A DNA stretch of 64,000 nt from an uncultured Lachnospiraceae bacterium. Lineage in GTDB: Bacteria; Bacillota; Clostridia; Lachnospirales; Lachnospiraceae. The translations under genes and the position numbers were made by a program. The stretch is taken from NCBI GenBank assembly GCA_947164605.1, contig CAMUXE010000006.1, forward strand, positions 62,001 to 126,000, given 5' to 3'. Below are positions 45,901 through 56,013 of the stretch, piece by piece (position 1 is the first letter of the stretch; the number at the start of each line of letters is the position of its first letter). The notes beneath the pieces were generated by a model that saw only the letters and a list, made by a program, of their open reading frames with translations, had not been told where the DNA came from and ran no database searches.

Positions 45901-47121
45901 TGATCCATCTGCATCATTAATTACGATAAGTTCAACCTTATCAGCACCGTTTTTACCGATAACGCCATTGTATTCTACATTAACGTTTCCGTCTGTTGCC
46001 TGCTCAACAAGTGCTATAGAAGGAGTAGCTACCTCTGACCATGCCTTACGTGCAGCTGGAGCAGCACCGCCTTCCTCTGTAACAACAATCTTATAGATGT
46101 TGTTATTATTCTCAAGTCCGCCAAGCATATATGTGCCTGCATCTGCAAGTGAAAGCTCTTCTACATATGGAGAATTCTTTTCATATGCACCTGATGTCTG
46201 TGCCTTAACAGTTCCATCTGTTCCATAGATTGCCATCTGACGATTGTCATCTCCGCCCTCTGTGAACCAAACCTTAACTGTTGCAGCTCCATCAGTTGTG
46301 AACTTAACAAAGTTTTTGTTGTTCTCAATATCAGCTTTGCCACCAAAGTTTAATCTCTGATCTGACTGATAGTCATCTGCGAATTTTTTTGAACTGCTAT
46401 CAATTTTTGTCTTTGCACTCATTACAAGAGTAAAGTAGTTATCTGTTCCTGCTGCAACTTCCTGGCCATCAGTAAATTTGCCAGCAGATGCTGCTGTAAG
46501 ATCTTTAGACTCAAATGTTGAAACCTTTGGCTCAGAAGCTGCTGCTTCAACATCAACCTGAATCTTATAGATATTGTTGTTATTCTCAAGTCCGCCAAGC
46601 ATATATGTGCCTGCATCTGCAAGTGAAAGCTCTTCTACATATGGAGAATTCTTTTCATATGCACCTGATGTCTGTGCCTTAACAGTTCCATCTGTTCCAT
46701 AGATTGCCATCTGACGATTGTCATCTCCGCCCTCTGTGAACCAAACCTTAACTGTTGCAGCTCCATCAGTTGTGAACTTAACAAAGTTTTTGTTGTTCTC
46801 AATATCAGCTTTGCCACCAAAGTTTAATCTCTGATCTGACTGATAGTCATCTGCGAATTTTTTTGAACTGCTATCAATTTTTGTCTTTGCACTCATTACA
46901 AGAGTAAAGTAGTTATCTGTTCCTGCTGCAACTTCCTGGCCATCAGTAAATTTGCCAGCAGATGCTGCTGTAAGATCTTTAGACTCAAATACATAAGTTG
47001 AGCCTGCAGCCTTTACAGTCTTAGTACCAAGAAGACTTACCCAGTCAACTGGTGTGATACCAAAGACCATAAGAAAAGCCATAACTACAGCTAATACTCT
47101 TTTGCCCTTTTTCATATTCAT
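42937..47121 (-). CDS. surface-anchored family 9 pectate lyase
   Basis: 1394 residues. A signal peptide (about 1-38) is followed by two identical repeats of about 137 residues (45-181 and 203-339), possibly carbohydrate-binding, then fibronectin-III-like domains (about 370-560), a beta-sandwich laminin-G-like region (about 565-830), and a PL9 parallel beta-helix (about 950-1270). The calcium site is seen in EDADGF and NADDGWD and the catalytic lysine in NGFKMGG, the arrangement of Pel9A. It cleaves polygalacturonate by beta-elimination. The C-terminus has VPTGD, a hydrophobic helix and KKKRA, a sortase-like anchor that lacks the usual Leu. It is monocistronic. Confidence 0.92.
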   Translation of the reverse strand: MNMKKGKRVLAVVMAFLMVFGITPVDWVSLLGTKTVKAAGSTYVFESKDLTAASAGKFTDGQEVAAGTDNYFTLVMSAKTKIDSSSKKFADDYQSDQRLNFGGKADIENNKNFVKFTTDGAATVKVWFTEGGDDNRQMAIYGTDGTVKAQTSGAYEKNSPYVEELSLADAGTYMLGGLENNNNIYKIQVDVEAAASEPKVSTFESKDLTAASAGKFTDGQEVAAGTDNYFTLVMSAKTKIDSSSKKFADDYQSDQRLNFGGKADIENNKNFVKFTTDGAATVKVWFTEGGDDNRQMAIYGTDGTVKAQTSGAYEKNSPYVEELSLADAGTYMLGGLENNNNIYKIVVTEEGGAAPAARKAWSEVATPSIALVEQATDGNVNVEYNGVIGKNGADKVELIVINDADGSIVKTITSLTEGNGATKTFTLDDSGSYSVTPVASRADEEEVHAGLASSFNFTLPLAKPVISGGASLGGGSEKITWEAVKEATSYNVVANGEVKVENTTDTEATITGLEVGKTYDFVVEAIRGEEKTISDGFTATVTADAQTLWNYIVYGNGANSSNADYEGSANDGSVTLRSGAQDADGKITGKNNNGKLVPASFDGVNFYYTTVPTSQNFTLRAKVTVDSWFLSNGQEGFGLLATDRIGGSGWNNSYFAEATKTEYFAETDENGDPISESVTTSTDGTFKVSQKIGINSLEKAGLTADNIGAVEANDSSVVAPITAKYKATPLETRFPSSTNIIGNGVNSNADPAFTEFYLTIQKNNTGYFVTYEAADGSYSNTKKYYDPAALDALDADNNYVGFFTSRYAKATFSDISFSTINAADDAPAEERPIEYTAVNTTVESPSATGVQNYDLIFSANADGVASVEDANGNVLASDIAVSAKTSTTLLNTDLVKGSNNFNIIFTPAEGYQPNGEYSAMESYDPVTVEFKVTYKTIGQPGQSIWVKPEATGSGSHEDPTDFKTAIKYVQPGQTIVMMEGTYVYEEGLKVARGVNGTEDANIVLMADPDASSKPVIDFNSIGSGIIFGGDYWYIQGIDVTRSANAMKGIQVSGKHITLDQVDAYHNGNTGIQVSRLNSTDEFDMWPSDNLILNCTSYGNADAGYEDADGFAAKLTVGNNVVFDGCISHHNADDGWDLFAKVQTGSIGAVTIKNCVAYKNGYLEDGTDAGNGNGFKMGGDSMSGKHLLQNSVAYDNKAKGIDSNSCPDINVKQSTTFNNESFNVAFYTNTAKETAFTADGIISYRKGVSETTAEQFKLLGSQDKTLVYSANNYYWGNKPDKATLLKADEPTAAMASYNLDGVQVTDDWFVSLDTSVAPTRDANGIIDMHGLLVLTDKAPATAGARISDGQTASLKLLVPPSVPTGDTTNMMLYVVLMAMAAAGIAVVVISKKKRA
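46106..46516. repeat. 411-bp perfect direct repeat, copy 2 in the protein
   Basis: Identical by eye over its whole length to 46580-46990, with a period of 474 nt (158 codons). It encodes the second of the two N-terminal modules of the pectate lyase. Confidence 0.95.
46580..46990. repeat. 411-bp perfect direct repeat, copy 1 in the protein
   Basis: Partner of 46106-46516. Flanking bases differ at once on both sides (for example A against G next to the left edge), so identity stops sharply. Confidence 0.95.
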
Positions 47122-47186
47122 TTAGGCTTTACCTCCTTATATTTTCCGTACTGCTACAAATTGTATTAGTACCCGAATTTGACATT

Positions 47187-47216
47187 ATTATATAATTTTT
47201 TTCACAAAAAAGTCAA
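47187..47216 (-). promoter_or_regulatory. pectate lyase promoter
   Basis: TTGACT (47211-47216), 18 nt, TATAAT (47187-47192). The leader of about 55 nt ends in AAGGAGG before ATG 47121. Confidence 0.8.
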
Positions 47217-47525
47217 TAATATAACTTGTGTATTATCACTCATCAGAGAGAAAAACTCATAGCTTTTTTGTATACTTTTCACAATATTATGTGACCTTTC
47301 TAAGCCCATATACAATATCTAGATTTTTTTATAATCTATACCCCCTTATTTCCCTCAAATAATCTGTATTTAAATTCAAAAACATAAATTAATTAGTAAT
47401 ACATTTTAGTCTTTTTTATTTTTTTCCTATAATTCACCCTTAAAGCATATTTTAAAACTCTATTTGAAAATTATCTTTTTATATTCATTTTTAAAATTGT
47501 ATCGATGCTTATATGTATAAAAAAA
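47217..47525. other. AT-rich gap, nothing recognised
   Basis: Between the pectate lyase promoter and the XRE gene terminator. It consists of mixed A/T tracts and a few C runs. I find no gene, no clear catabolite-repression site and no RNA motif in it; an activator site for the pectate lyase could lie here unseen. Confidence 0.4.
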
Positions 47526-47557
47526 GCGGATTTAAGAGCTTGACCTCCTAAATCCGC
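47526..47557 (-). terminator. terminator of the XRE regulator gene
   Basis: GCGGATTTA (47526-47534) pairs with TAAATCCGC (47549-47557), with six Ts following on the minus strand, a few nt past the stop codon. Confidence 0.88.
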
Positions 47558-47565
47558 ACAAAAGC

Positions 47566-48576
47566 TTAATTTTCTGCGCCTAATATTGTGTGCGCAACTG
47601 CCACTAGCACTCCGTAAAGCAGACCTGCAACCGGCCATACCATCCAGGTCATATGCCATGAATTTGTCGCAAAGGACCATGCCAAATATATGGCCGTAGC
47701 AATTAACCAATATATTTCTCCTATCCTTGCCATAGTTGGTGCAATTTTCTTTTTAGCTACCGTATAATCACCCTCCTGCAAAAGTACATCGCAGGCCTTA
47801 GTGATTGCAGATGAATTGATAAAAAGGTTTACAGCACAGGCAACCAAGATCAAAAGGATGCAGACACCAAGCACAACTATTCCGTCATTAAGCTCCATGG
47901 AACTAAATGTGATAAGTGGAATTGGACTTAAAATACAAAGAACAACACCTATGGCAATCTTTAAATTTCTCTTACCAACAGCTGCTTCTCTTGTTTCCCT
48001 AGCCATACCATCCACACCATACTCAGTCTCTATTTCAACTTTAGTCAGGTCCTTAAACTTCGCTTCTTTATAACCCATTGTAATAAAGAGAAATACCCCT
48101 CCTGCAACCATTATTAAGAGCCAGGCTATGCCAAATACAGCCACCAAATTTTCTGATAATGAAATAATTTTTTCATCTACTAAACCACTCAAAAGAATTA
48201 GAATAATTGGACTCAAAATACAAAGGTCAACGCCAAAAGCAATAAAAGGAACTAGCTCTTTTTTAGTCTTTATAAACTCTGCTGCCTCATCTAAGGATAC
48301 CCTTCTAAGTTTCCTTTGCGACAAAGCCTCCTCTTTTAAATCGCTCGTCTTTATTTCTACTCCTTCTGACTCCTTATCATAATCATCTCTCAGAAGATAG
48401 TCAGTCGATACCCCAAAAACTTCTGACATCTTAATAATACGACTTATGTCAGGAACCGACTGAGCGCCCTCCCATTTTGATACTGATTGTCGAGAGACTT
48501 CTAAAATCTGGGCTAGTTCTTCTTGACTATATCCAAGTTTTTTCCTCTCTTCAATAATTTTGTCTGCTAGAATCAT
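47566..48576 (-). CDS. XRE family regulator with membrane domain
   Basis: 336 residues from ATG 48576, chosen for the GGGAGG seven nt upstream. The N-terminal helix-turn-helix is Cro/CI type (YSQEELAQILEVSRQSVSKWE), followed by an Asp/Glu-rich linker and five to six transmembrane helices (about 115-330) with a repeated ILSPIxLI motif in two of them. Membrane-bound XRE proteins of this kind are widespread in clostridia and probably sense envelope state; the target genes are unknown. It stands alone between the pectate lyase and groEL. Confidence 0.88.
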   Translation of the reverse strand: MILADKIIEERKKLGYSQEELAQILEVSRQSVSKWEGAQSVPDISRIIKMSEVFGVSTDYLLRDDYDKESEGVEIKTSDLKEEALSQRKLRRVSLDEAAEFIKTKKELVPFIAFGVDLCILSPIILILLSGLVDEKIISLSENLVAVFGIAWLLIMVAGGVFLFITMGYKEAKFKDLTKVEIETEYGVDGMARETREAAVGKRNLKIAIGVVLCILSPIPLITFSSMELNDGIVVLGVCILLILVACAVNLFINSSAITKACDVLLQEGDYTVAKKKIAPTMARIGEIYWLIATAIYLAWSFATNSWHMTWMVWPVAGLLYGVLVAVAHTILGAEN

Positions 48577-48640
48577 AATAAATCCTCCCTGTTTTAAAAT
48601 ATGTCCCTCAGGACGACTCAATCTTATTAAAATTTCAAGT

Positions 48641-48680
48641 TGCTAACAAGCAAGACTGCTTTGCAATTTGTTAACTAGCA
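48641..48680 (-). promoter_or_regulatory. imperfect inverted repeat upstream of the XRE gene
   Basis: TGCTAACAA (48641-48649) is mirrored by TTGTTAacTAGCA (48668-48680) around a GC-containing centre. A TTGCTT box lies in one arm. It could be an autoregulatory operator. Confidence 0.35.
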
Positions 48681-48696
48681 GTTGCAAGTACATAAA

Positions 48697-48733
48697 AAGA
48701 AAGCTTCAAGGGAATTTTCCTTGAAGCTTTCTT
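48697..48733 (-). terminator. groESL terminator
   Basis: A 15-bp perfect stem (48697-48711 with 48719-48733, core AAGCTTCAAGG) with five Ts following on the minus strand. Confidence 0.92.
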
Positions 48734-48805
48734 ATATATTTTCTTAATACTATTATCTTATGACAATAACCCTTGACTATTTTTTCTTAAAATGTCTGGA
48801 TCAAA

Positions 48806-50443
<1,638 letters not shown>

Positions 50444-50466
50444 CTATATTTTTATAAACTTATATA

Positions 50467-50751
50467 TTACTCAATGATTGCAAGAATATCAGACTGTCTT
50501 ACGATGATATACTTCTCATCCTCAAGATTAACCTCTGTACCAGAGTACTTAGAGTAGATGATCTTGTCTCCAGCCTTAACCTGCATCTCAACTTCCTTGC
50601 CGTCAACCACTCCGCCAGGTCCTACTGCTACTACTTCTGCCTGTGATGGTTTCTCTTTATCCTGTCCAGGTAATACAATTCCTGATTTTGTTGTCTCTTC
50701 TGCCATAATTGCCTTAATTACGACTCTGTCACCCAAAGGTACTAACTTCAT
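50467..50751 (-). CDS. groES: co-chaperonin GroES
   Basis: 94 residues. It begins MKLVPLGDRVVIK, has a mobile loop (EETTKSGIVLPGQ) that binds GroEL, and ends in the conserved YSKYSGTEV and ILAIIE strands. First gene of the heat-shock operon. Confidence 0.98.
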   Translation of the reverse strand: MKLVPLGDRVVIKAIMAEETTKSGIVLPGQDKEKPSQAEVVAVGPGGVVDGKEVEMQVKAGDKIIYSKYSGTEVNLEDEKYIIVRQSDILAIIE

Positions 50752-50792
50752 AAAAAAGCCTCCATTCTGCTGTAATCAGCATTTTATTCTTG

Positions 50793-50819
50793 TTAGCACT
50801 CAATATATTTGAGTGCTAA
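50793..50819 (-). promoter_or_regulatory. CIRCE operator of groESL
   Basis: Perfect TTAGCACTC-N9-GAGTGCTAA, the binding site of the heat-shock repressor HrcA. The hrcA gene is not in this window. Confidence 0.98.
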
Positions 50820-50831
50820 CCACTAGACATT

Positions 50832-50860
50832 AATCTAACACTTATCTATTTCTTTGTCAA
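50832..50860 (-). promoter_or_regulatory. groESL promoter
   Basis: TTGACA (50855-50860), 17 nt, TAGATT (50832-50837). CIRCE starts 12 nt downstream of the -10, so the repressor would cover the transcription start. Confidence 0.85.
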
Positions 50861-51727
50861 CTAATTTTTCTTTTTATTCAAATCTCTTCCATAGTAGAAA
50901 ATGTACTGCTGAGCATAGCCCCCAAGCTGGCCATAGGTCTTCTTTCCATAGGCCTCAATCAGAGCATTTTTAGTCTCTTGACCATCAAAGTAAACCTCTT
51001 CCATAATCCTCTTTATCCATACATCTACAGGAAAGGCATCTCTGTGATCCAGTGAGAAGAGACTTATGCAGTTGGCCACCTTGTCTCCAATGCCCTTGAC
51101 CTGCTTTAGGACCTGATTGCAAGAAAGAGAATCCATAGCCTTGAGCTGGTCCTCATCGAGGAGACCCTTGCCGTAGGAATCAAGAGCTGACAAGACATAG
51201 CCTGCCCTAAAGCCTGTTTTGCACTCTTTGAGCTCTTCTTCACTTATATCCTTCATCTCATCATAAGTAGGAAAGAGATAGCCGTGCTCCACTTCCTTGC
51301 CACGAAGGCGGCTAATGTTTCTGACACAGGCCTTAATCTGTGGAATTTGCTTATTCTGCGATAAAATAAAGGATATGAGAGTCTCAAAAAAGTCCTGTCT
51401 CAATATCCTCATGCCGTATAGGGCCTTGATTGAAACTTCCAGCTTAGGGTCCATGTTAAGCAAGTCCTTCTTTATTGCCTCATAGTCTCTGTCCAGGTCA
51501 AAATAAGGAATCCAAACTTCCTCCATAGTCTTCTTATCTGTATCAAAAAAGACTAAATCATGCCCTTCCTGCTTAATTCTCAAATCTCTTCCCTGGGCCA
51601 AAATCGCATAATCCTTATCAGCCAGCTCTATAAAGTTGAAACATTGGCCGCATTCTAAGGTCTGTTTTATATCAAAATCCTTTATTTGGGTCAAAAGCAG
51701 ATTTTTGCCTTCCTCTACTAATCTCAT
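50861..51727 (-). CDS. OGG1-type 8-oxoguanine DNA glycosylase / AP lyase
   Basis: 288 residues from ATG 51727, preceded by AAAGGTGG; a longer frame runs back through the terminator hairpin. It has an N-terminal TBP-like domain and an HhH-GPD domain with KGIGDKVANCISLFSL and FPVDVW. The lysine after GIGD corresponds to the Schiff-base lysine of OGG1, and the aspartate in PVDV to the catalytic acid. It excises oxidised guanine. OGG1-like rather than MutM-like enzymes are typical of clostridia. The promoter of groESL lies at its 3' end. Confidence 0.88.
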   Translation of the reverse strand: MRLVEEGKNLLLTQIKDFDIKQTLECGQCFNFIELADKDYAILAQGRDLRIKQEGHDLVFFDTDKKTMEEVWIPYFDLDRDYEAIKKDLLNMDPKLEVSIKALYGMRILRQDFFETLISFILSQNKQIPQIKACVRNISRLRGKEVEHGYLFPTYDEMKDISEEELKECKTGFRAGYVLSALDSYGKGLLDEDQLKAMDSLSCNQVLKQVKGIGDKVANCISLFSLDHRDAFPVDVWIKRIMEEVYFDGQETKNALIEAYGKKTYGQLGGYAQQYIFYYGRDLNKKKN

Positions 51728-51749
51728 ATAAACCACCTTTAAAAAATCA

Positions 51750-51771
51750 GGGTGGATGCAAGCACCCACCC
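51750..51771 (-). terminator. terminator between map and the glycosylase gene
   Basis: GGGTGG / CCACCC arms with a ten-nt loop, then TGATTTTTT on the minus strand, 25 nt before the glycosylase start. Confidence 0.75.
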
Positions 51772-51864
51772 CTTAAATCTCTTATCAAGCAAGTATTCTA
51801 CAAATTACTGCAAATTATCTCTACTTGCTTTGCATCTTTCAAGCAGATTAATTTTAAGTAAGAC

Positions 51865-52737
51865 CTACCAGCACATTACTTCGTAACCGTCATCTGTAAC
51901 TCTTACCATAATCTCCCACTGAGCTGAATCAGTGTCATCATCTGTGTAAATAGTCCAGTCATTTACGCTGTCCACATAGATGTCAGGTCTGCCGGCATTG
52001 ATCATAGGCTCGATTGTAAATGTCATGCCTGGTGCCATAACCATTCCTGTTCCCTTTTTGATTACATAAGAAACAAAAGGATTTTCATGGAACTCAAGGC
52101 CTATACCGTGTCCTCCGACCTCTCTTACTACTGAATAGCCATTCTCCTTAGCATGGTCATTAATAGCCTGAGCCACGTCTCCGAGATGTCCCCAAGGCTT
52201 AACCTGGGCAAGTCCCAACTCTACGCACTCCTTAGCAACTCTGACCAGCTTCTGTCTCTCCTCAGAAACCTGACCTATGCAGTACATTCTTGAGGAATCA
52301 GAATAATAACCGTTAAGAATTGTTGAACAATCGACATTGATGATATCACCGTCAACAAGTGTAATCTCGCTCGATGGGATACCGTGGCATACCTCATTGT
52401 TGATTGAAGTACAGACGCTCTTAGGGAAACCCTCATAATTGAGAGGAGCTGGAATTCCGCCCATAGCTGTGGTCTGCTCATATACCATCTGATCAATCTC
52501 TTCAGTTGTCATACCAGCTTTGATATGCTCTCCAACATAGTCCAGAACAGCCACATTTATCTTTGAACTAGCTCTCATGCCCTCAAGCATTTCCTCATTC
52601 TTGATGATATTTCTAGGTGGCACCTGATGGAATTTCTTCTTAAAAATCTCAATCTTTCTGTCAAATGCCGCATGGCACTCTCCATAAGCTTTTCCACTCT
52701 TGCACCAACATGGCTCTTCTTTTCTTAACTTCTTCAC
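51865..52737 (-). CDS. map: methionine aminopeptidase type I with SEC-C zinc motif
   Basis: 290 residues. An N-terminal SEC-C zinc motif (CWCKSGKAYGECH) is followed by a M24 pita-bread domain. Metal ligands are in NVDCSTILNGYYSDSS (two Asp), GHGIGLEFHE (His), FTIEPM (Glu) and SAQWEIM (Glu, where most enzymes have EHT). It removes initiator Met from nascent proteins; the SEC-C motif probably docks it on the ribosome. It lies 27 nt after the pyrophosphatase gene and may be cotranscribed with it. Confidence 0.94.
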   Translation of the reverse strand: MKKLRKEEPCWCKSGKAYGECHAAFDRKIEIFKKKFHQVPPRNIIKNEEMLEGMRASSKINVAVLDYVGEHIKAGMTTEEIDQMVYEQTTAMGGIPAPLNYEGFPKSVCTSINNEVCHGIPSSEITLVDGDIINVDCSTILNGYYSDSSRMYCIGQVSEERQKLVRVAKECVELGLAQVKPWGHLGDVAQAINDHAKENGYSVVREVGGHGIGLEFHENPFVSYVIKKGTGMVMAPGMTFTIEPMINAGRPDIYVDSVNDWTIYTDDDTDSAQWEIMVRVTDDGYEVMCW

Positions 52738-52764
52738 TTGTCTATTTTCCTTTCATACATAAAT

Positions 52765-54411
52765 CTATTGCTGTAATTCGTCCATTATAAGCGGAACAAA
52801 TTGTTTCTTTCTAGACACCAGGCCCTCTAAATAAGCCTCACTACCACACACCTTTACAGAAAAGGCTTGTTCAATTATATCATCTGCGCCCTCTCCTGAA
52901 CATAACACCCTTGAACATTCTTTCAAAACATTGGTAACCATGAAATAGAGTATATTTACCCTCAGGCTTGTAGAGGCAGCCGAGACATATTCTCTGCACT
53001 TTTCGAGTATGTCCTTGCTCTCAACTTCGCTCATGACATTGACCTGGCCCACACCAATTATTGTATCATTGATTGTAAAGCGCTTGAAATCGAGGGCCAC
53101 TATCTCTTCAGGGCTCTTTGACGCAAGGTTGCTTCCAGCCTTAAACATAGCCCTGCCGTACTCTTCTATATTAATGTCAGCAAGCTCAGCCAGTTCATGG
53201 CAGGCATCTACATCAACATTGGTGCAGGTTGGCGATTTAAAAATCAGAGTGTCTGAAATTATTGCAGAGCATAAAAGTCCCGCAATCTTCTTATCAGGTA
53301 CAAGCCCAGCTTCCTTATACATTCTGTAAACAATTGTTGCAGTGCAGCCCAAAGGCTCGTTTCTAAAGTAGACTGGTGAGATTGTCTCGAGTGAGCCAAT
53401 TCTGTGATGGTCAATAATCTCTAAGATTGTAGCCGTCTCAATTCCATCTATAGCCTGTGTTTTCTCATTATGATCGACAAGTATAAGGTTTTTCTTATGA
53501 GGCTTCAAGACATTTCGCCTTGAAATCATGCCTATATACTTATTGTCCTCATCAATTATCGGGAAGTCTCTAAACCTGTACTTGGCCATGACAGGTTGAA
53601 TATCCTCAACGAAATCATCCAATTTAAAAAGAACCAGGTTTTTAATATGTCTCAAAAAATACCTGATAGGCAGACTCTGATTGATCAAACGGGCAACTGT
53701 GTAGGTGTCAAATCTAGTCTCAATAATCATACAATTATTCTGACTCGCAAGCATCTTTATAGTCTTTCCAACCTTGGCACCCTCGCAAACTATAATTGCT
53801 CTCGCATTGAGCTCTATGGCACAGAGCTGGGCCTCATATCGATTGCCCAGTATAACCATATCCCCCTCCTTGATAGATAACTCCATCATATCGGGATTGG
53901 CCGTTGCAATCACAACATTGCCCTTGTCAAATACTGCTTGAGAATCACCCTCTATCAGCTGACCTTCAAGTGTCTCAATAATGTTCTTAAAGCTTGTTTT
54001 AGCCTTAGATAATATATCGCTGTCATATATGTCAAAATAAGATTTAGTGATATCGCTGACTGTGACAAGACCTAAGAGTTCCTGATTCTCAGTTACTGGC
54101 AAGGTCACAACATCATTGTAATTCATTATATTCCAAGCTTCTTTTACTGAGATTTCACAGTTCACTCCTTCTATCTTGTGAATCTCAATATCTCTAACCT
54201 GAGGCCTTACATCCTTGACATACCTAGGTTTTTCTATCCCCTGGCTCTCAAGCACAAATCTGGTTTCCTCGTTAAGGTGACCAGCTCTGATTGGCTCATA
54301 CTTGTGTCCACTTATCTTACTTTTTAAATATGCATAACCTATGGCAGAGCAGACTGAATCCGTATCTGGATTCTTATGTCCCACCACATATCTGACAGCT
54401 CTATCCTGCAT
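52765..54411 (-). CDS. ppaC: CBS-domain manganese inorganic pyrophosphatase
   Basis: 548 residues against about 310 for simple family II enzymes. The DHH domain (GHKNPDTDSVCSAIGYAYLK) is interrupted after about 70 residues by a CBS pair with a DRTGG domain between (roughly 75-310), followed by the DHH catalytic motif DHHRIGSLE and the DHHA2 domain with RKKQFVPLI. Family members hydrolyse pyrophosphate and are inhibited by AMP and ADP and activated by ATP or Ap4A bound to the insert. This supports biosynthesis according to energy charge. Confidence 0.93.
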   Translation of the reverse strand: MQDRAVRYVVGHKNPDTDSVCSAIGYAYLKSKISGHKYEPIRAGHLNEETRFVLESQGIEKPRYVKDVRPQVRDIEIHKIEGVNCEISVKEAWNIMNYNDVVTLPVTENQELLGLVTVSDITKSYFDIYDSDILSKAKTSFKNIIETLEGQLIEGDSQAVFDKGNVVIATANPDMMELSIKEGDMVILGNRYEAQLCAIELNARAIIVCEGAKVGKTIKMLASQNNCMIIETRFDTYTVARLINQSLPIRYFLRHIKNLVLFKLDDFVEDIQPVMAKYRFRDFPIIDEDNKYIGMISRRNVLKPHKKNLILVDHNEKTQAIDGIETATILEIIDHHRIGSLETISPVYFRNEPLGCTATIVYRMYKEAGLVPDKKIAGLLCSAIISDTLIFKSPTCTNVDVDACHELAELADINIEEYGRAMFKAGSNLASKSPEEIVALDFKRFTINDTIIGVGQVNVMSEVESKDILEKCREYVSAASTSLRVNILYFMVTNVLKECSRVLCSGEGADDIIEQAFSVKVCGSEAYLEGLVSRKKQFVPLIMDELQQ

Positions 54412-54552
54412 TTTCTTCTCCTCATTTTCAAGGCAAAGCCTTACATAAAACCAATATAAGGCTCTTAATTAAAGTATTATTATAGCGCTTTATAAAGCTA
54501 ATAATATACTTAAATATGTCCTCTTGTACTACTTTCTACTATAAACTATACA

Positions 54553-54582
54553 AACCGCGAAAAGGAAGTCCTTTCCGCGGTT
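54553..54582 (-). terminator. terminator of the chemoreceptor gene
   Basis: AACCGCG pairs with CGCGGTT, continued by AAAG/CTTT across one mismatch, about 20 nt past the stop codon. The following T-tract is short. Confidence 0.75.
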
Positions 54583-54600
54583 CTCTCTAAAGCTATTTAC

Positions 54601-56013
54601 TTATCTTCTAAAAACAACTATTTCTGTTCTATCTGTGTATCCAAGTTGCTCAAACTTCTTTTGCATATCCTGGATAGCTCTCTTATAAACAAAGTAAGCA
54701 TCATATGTCTTCTGGAAGTAGTCAAGAGCCTTCTTAACATCGCCCTCATCCTTAGCCTTCCATGACTCTGTAGCATACTTGTGTACCTCGTAGTGAGTCT
54801 GCTTTAATGTTGCAAACTCCTTAGAGTTGACAACTTCAGGCTCTGTCTGTCTGCCAAGCCAGAGACCAAGTTTACACTTATCATAGTTATTGAGCTGTGT
54901 AATCTTCAACTGCTCAAAGCCAACTGCATTGTTGTAAACTCTCCACATAAGGATAAAGTGGTCGATTTCAAAGATTCTGAGCCAATCCTGGACAGTAACC
55001 TCAGCAAAGCCTCTAACCATGTCGCTTCTAGCAGTATCAATGTAACGGCCAATCTTATAAACGTGAACACCCTGCTCCATGCAGTACTTGTTGAGTTCAT
55101 CGTAAGAACCAGATATATTCTCAACCTGCTTTGAGAACTCCATAGTAACATTGGCCTGCTCATCCATATCTGTGAAGATTTCATCTACTGAATCTCTGAT
55201 TGCAGTCATGGCACTTGTCATCTTCTCAACATCCTTGAGTGAAGTCTCAACCTTTGCATTACCTTCACCAAGCTTCTGAGTTGTGATATCCATTGTCTCA
55301 GCCAAGTCTTTAATATCAGTTCTAAGCTCTGCAACATAGTTTACAATGTCTTCAGCTGAGCTTGATGTATTGCTTGAGAGCTCTCTTACCTGGTCAGCTA
55401 CAACTGCGAAGCCACGTCCTGCCTCACCAGCTCTTGCAGCCTCAATCGAAGCATTTAGGGCCAAGAGATTACTCTGACTGGCAACCTTCTTAACCATATC
55501 AACGATCTCGCTGATTCTGTCGATTTTCTCCTGGAACTCCTGAATTCTTTGGTTAATTCCAATGATTGTCTCAGATGACTCATTTACCACCTGGATACTG
55601 TCAGACATATTAGATGTGGACTTCTCAGCAACTACAAGCATATCGTGGGCATTGTCTCTTATCACACCCATAGATGATGTAATTGTGCTGATAGATGCTG
55701 CCATATTCTGGCTTGCAGCCTCCATCTGGGCAATTGAATCGCTCTGCGACTGCACCTGGTCAAGTGTCTGCTTAACATAAGAGTTATCGCCAATTGACTC
55801 CATAGCCTCGTTCATTCTCATAACAAAGTTGTTATTGGCCCTCTTAAATGCATGAATCATCTCATTGATTTTTTCGCCATGCTTAGGGTCTGCAAATTGG
55901 CTTGTATCGCAATCTGCGTAATTTCCGGATATAACCGCATCCATTGCAGCCATCATCAATTCATAATCGTTATTTTCTAACGATTCTACTTTCTTTCCTT
56001 TACCAAACATCAT
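54601..56013 (-). CDS. soluble methyl-accepting chemotaxis protein with CZB domain
   Basis: 470 residues from ATG 56013, five nt after AAGGAGG; the frame runs further upstream without a ribosome site. There is no transmembrane segment. The signalling hairpin tip (SNLLALNASIEAARAGEAGRGFAVVADQ, in part) lies near 185-215. The C-terminal CZB zinc domain carries a His in DHFILMW, YDKCKLGLW and THYEVH. CZB receptors sense zinc or oxidants such as hypochlorite by release of a Cys-bound zinc. It implies motility in this organism, though no flagellar gene is in the window. It is a single gene. Confidence 0.93.
   Translation of the reverse strand: MMFGKGKKVESLENNDYELMMAAMDAVISGNYADCDTSQFADPKHGEKINEMIHAFKRANNNFVMRMNEAMESIGDNSYVKQTLDQVQSQSDSIAQMEAASQNMAASISTITSSMGVIRDNAHDMLVVAEKSTSNMSDSIQVVNESSETIIGINQRIQEFQEKIDRISEIVDMVKKVASQSNLLALNASIEAARAGEAGRGFAVVADQVRELSSNTSSSAEDIVNYVAELRTDIKDLAETMDITTQKLGEGNAKVETSLKDVEKMTSAMTAIRDSVDEIFTDMDEQANVTMEFSKQVENISGSYDELNKYCMEQGVHVYKIGRYIDTARSDMVRGFAEVTVQDWLRIFEIDHFILMWRVYNNAVGFEQLKITQLNNYDKCKLGLWLGRQTEPEVVNSKEFATLKQTHYEVHKYATESWKAKDEGDVKKALDYFQKTYDAYFVYKRAIQDMQKKFEQLGYTDRTEIVVFRR

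Noticed and set aside
47471..47710. Minus-strand frame of 79 codons near the XRE gene
   Set aside because: It overlaps the 3' end of the XRE gene and its terminator in another frame, with no ribosome site.
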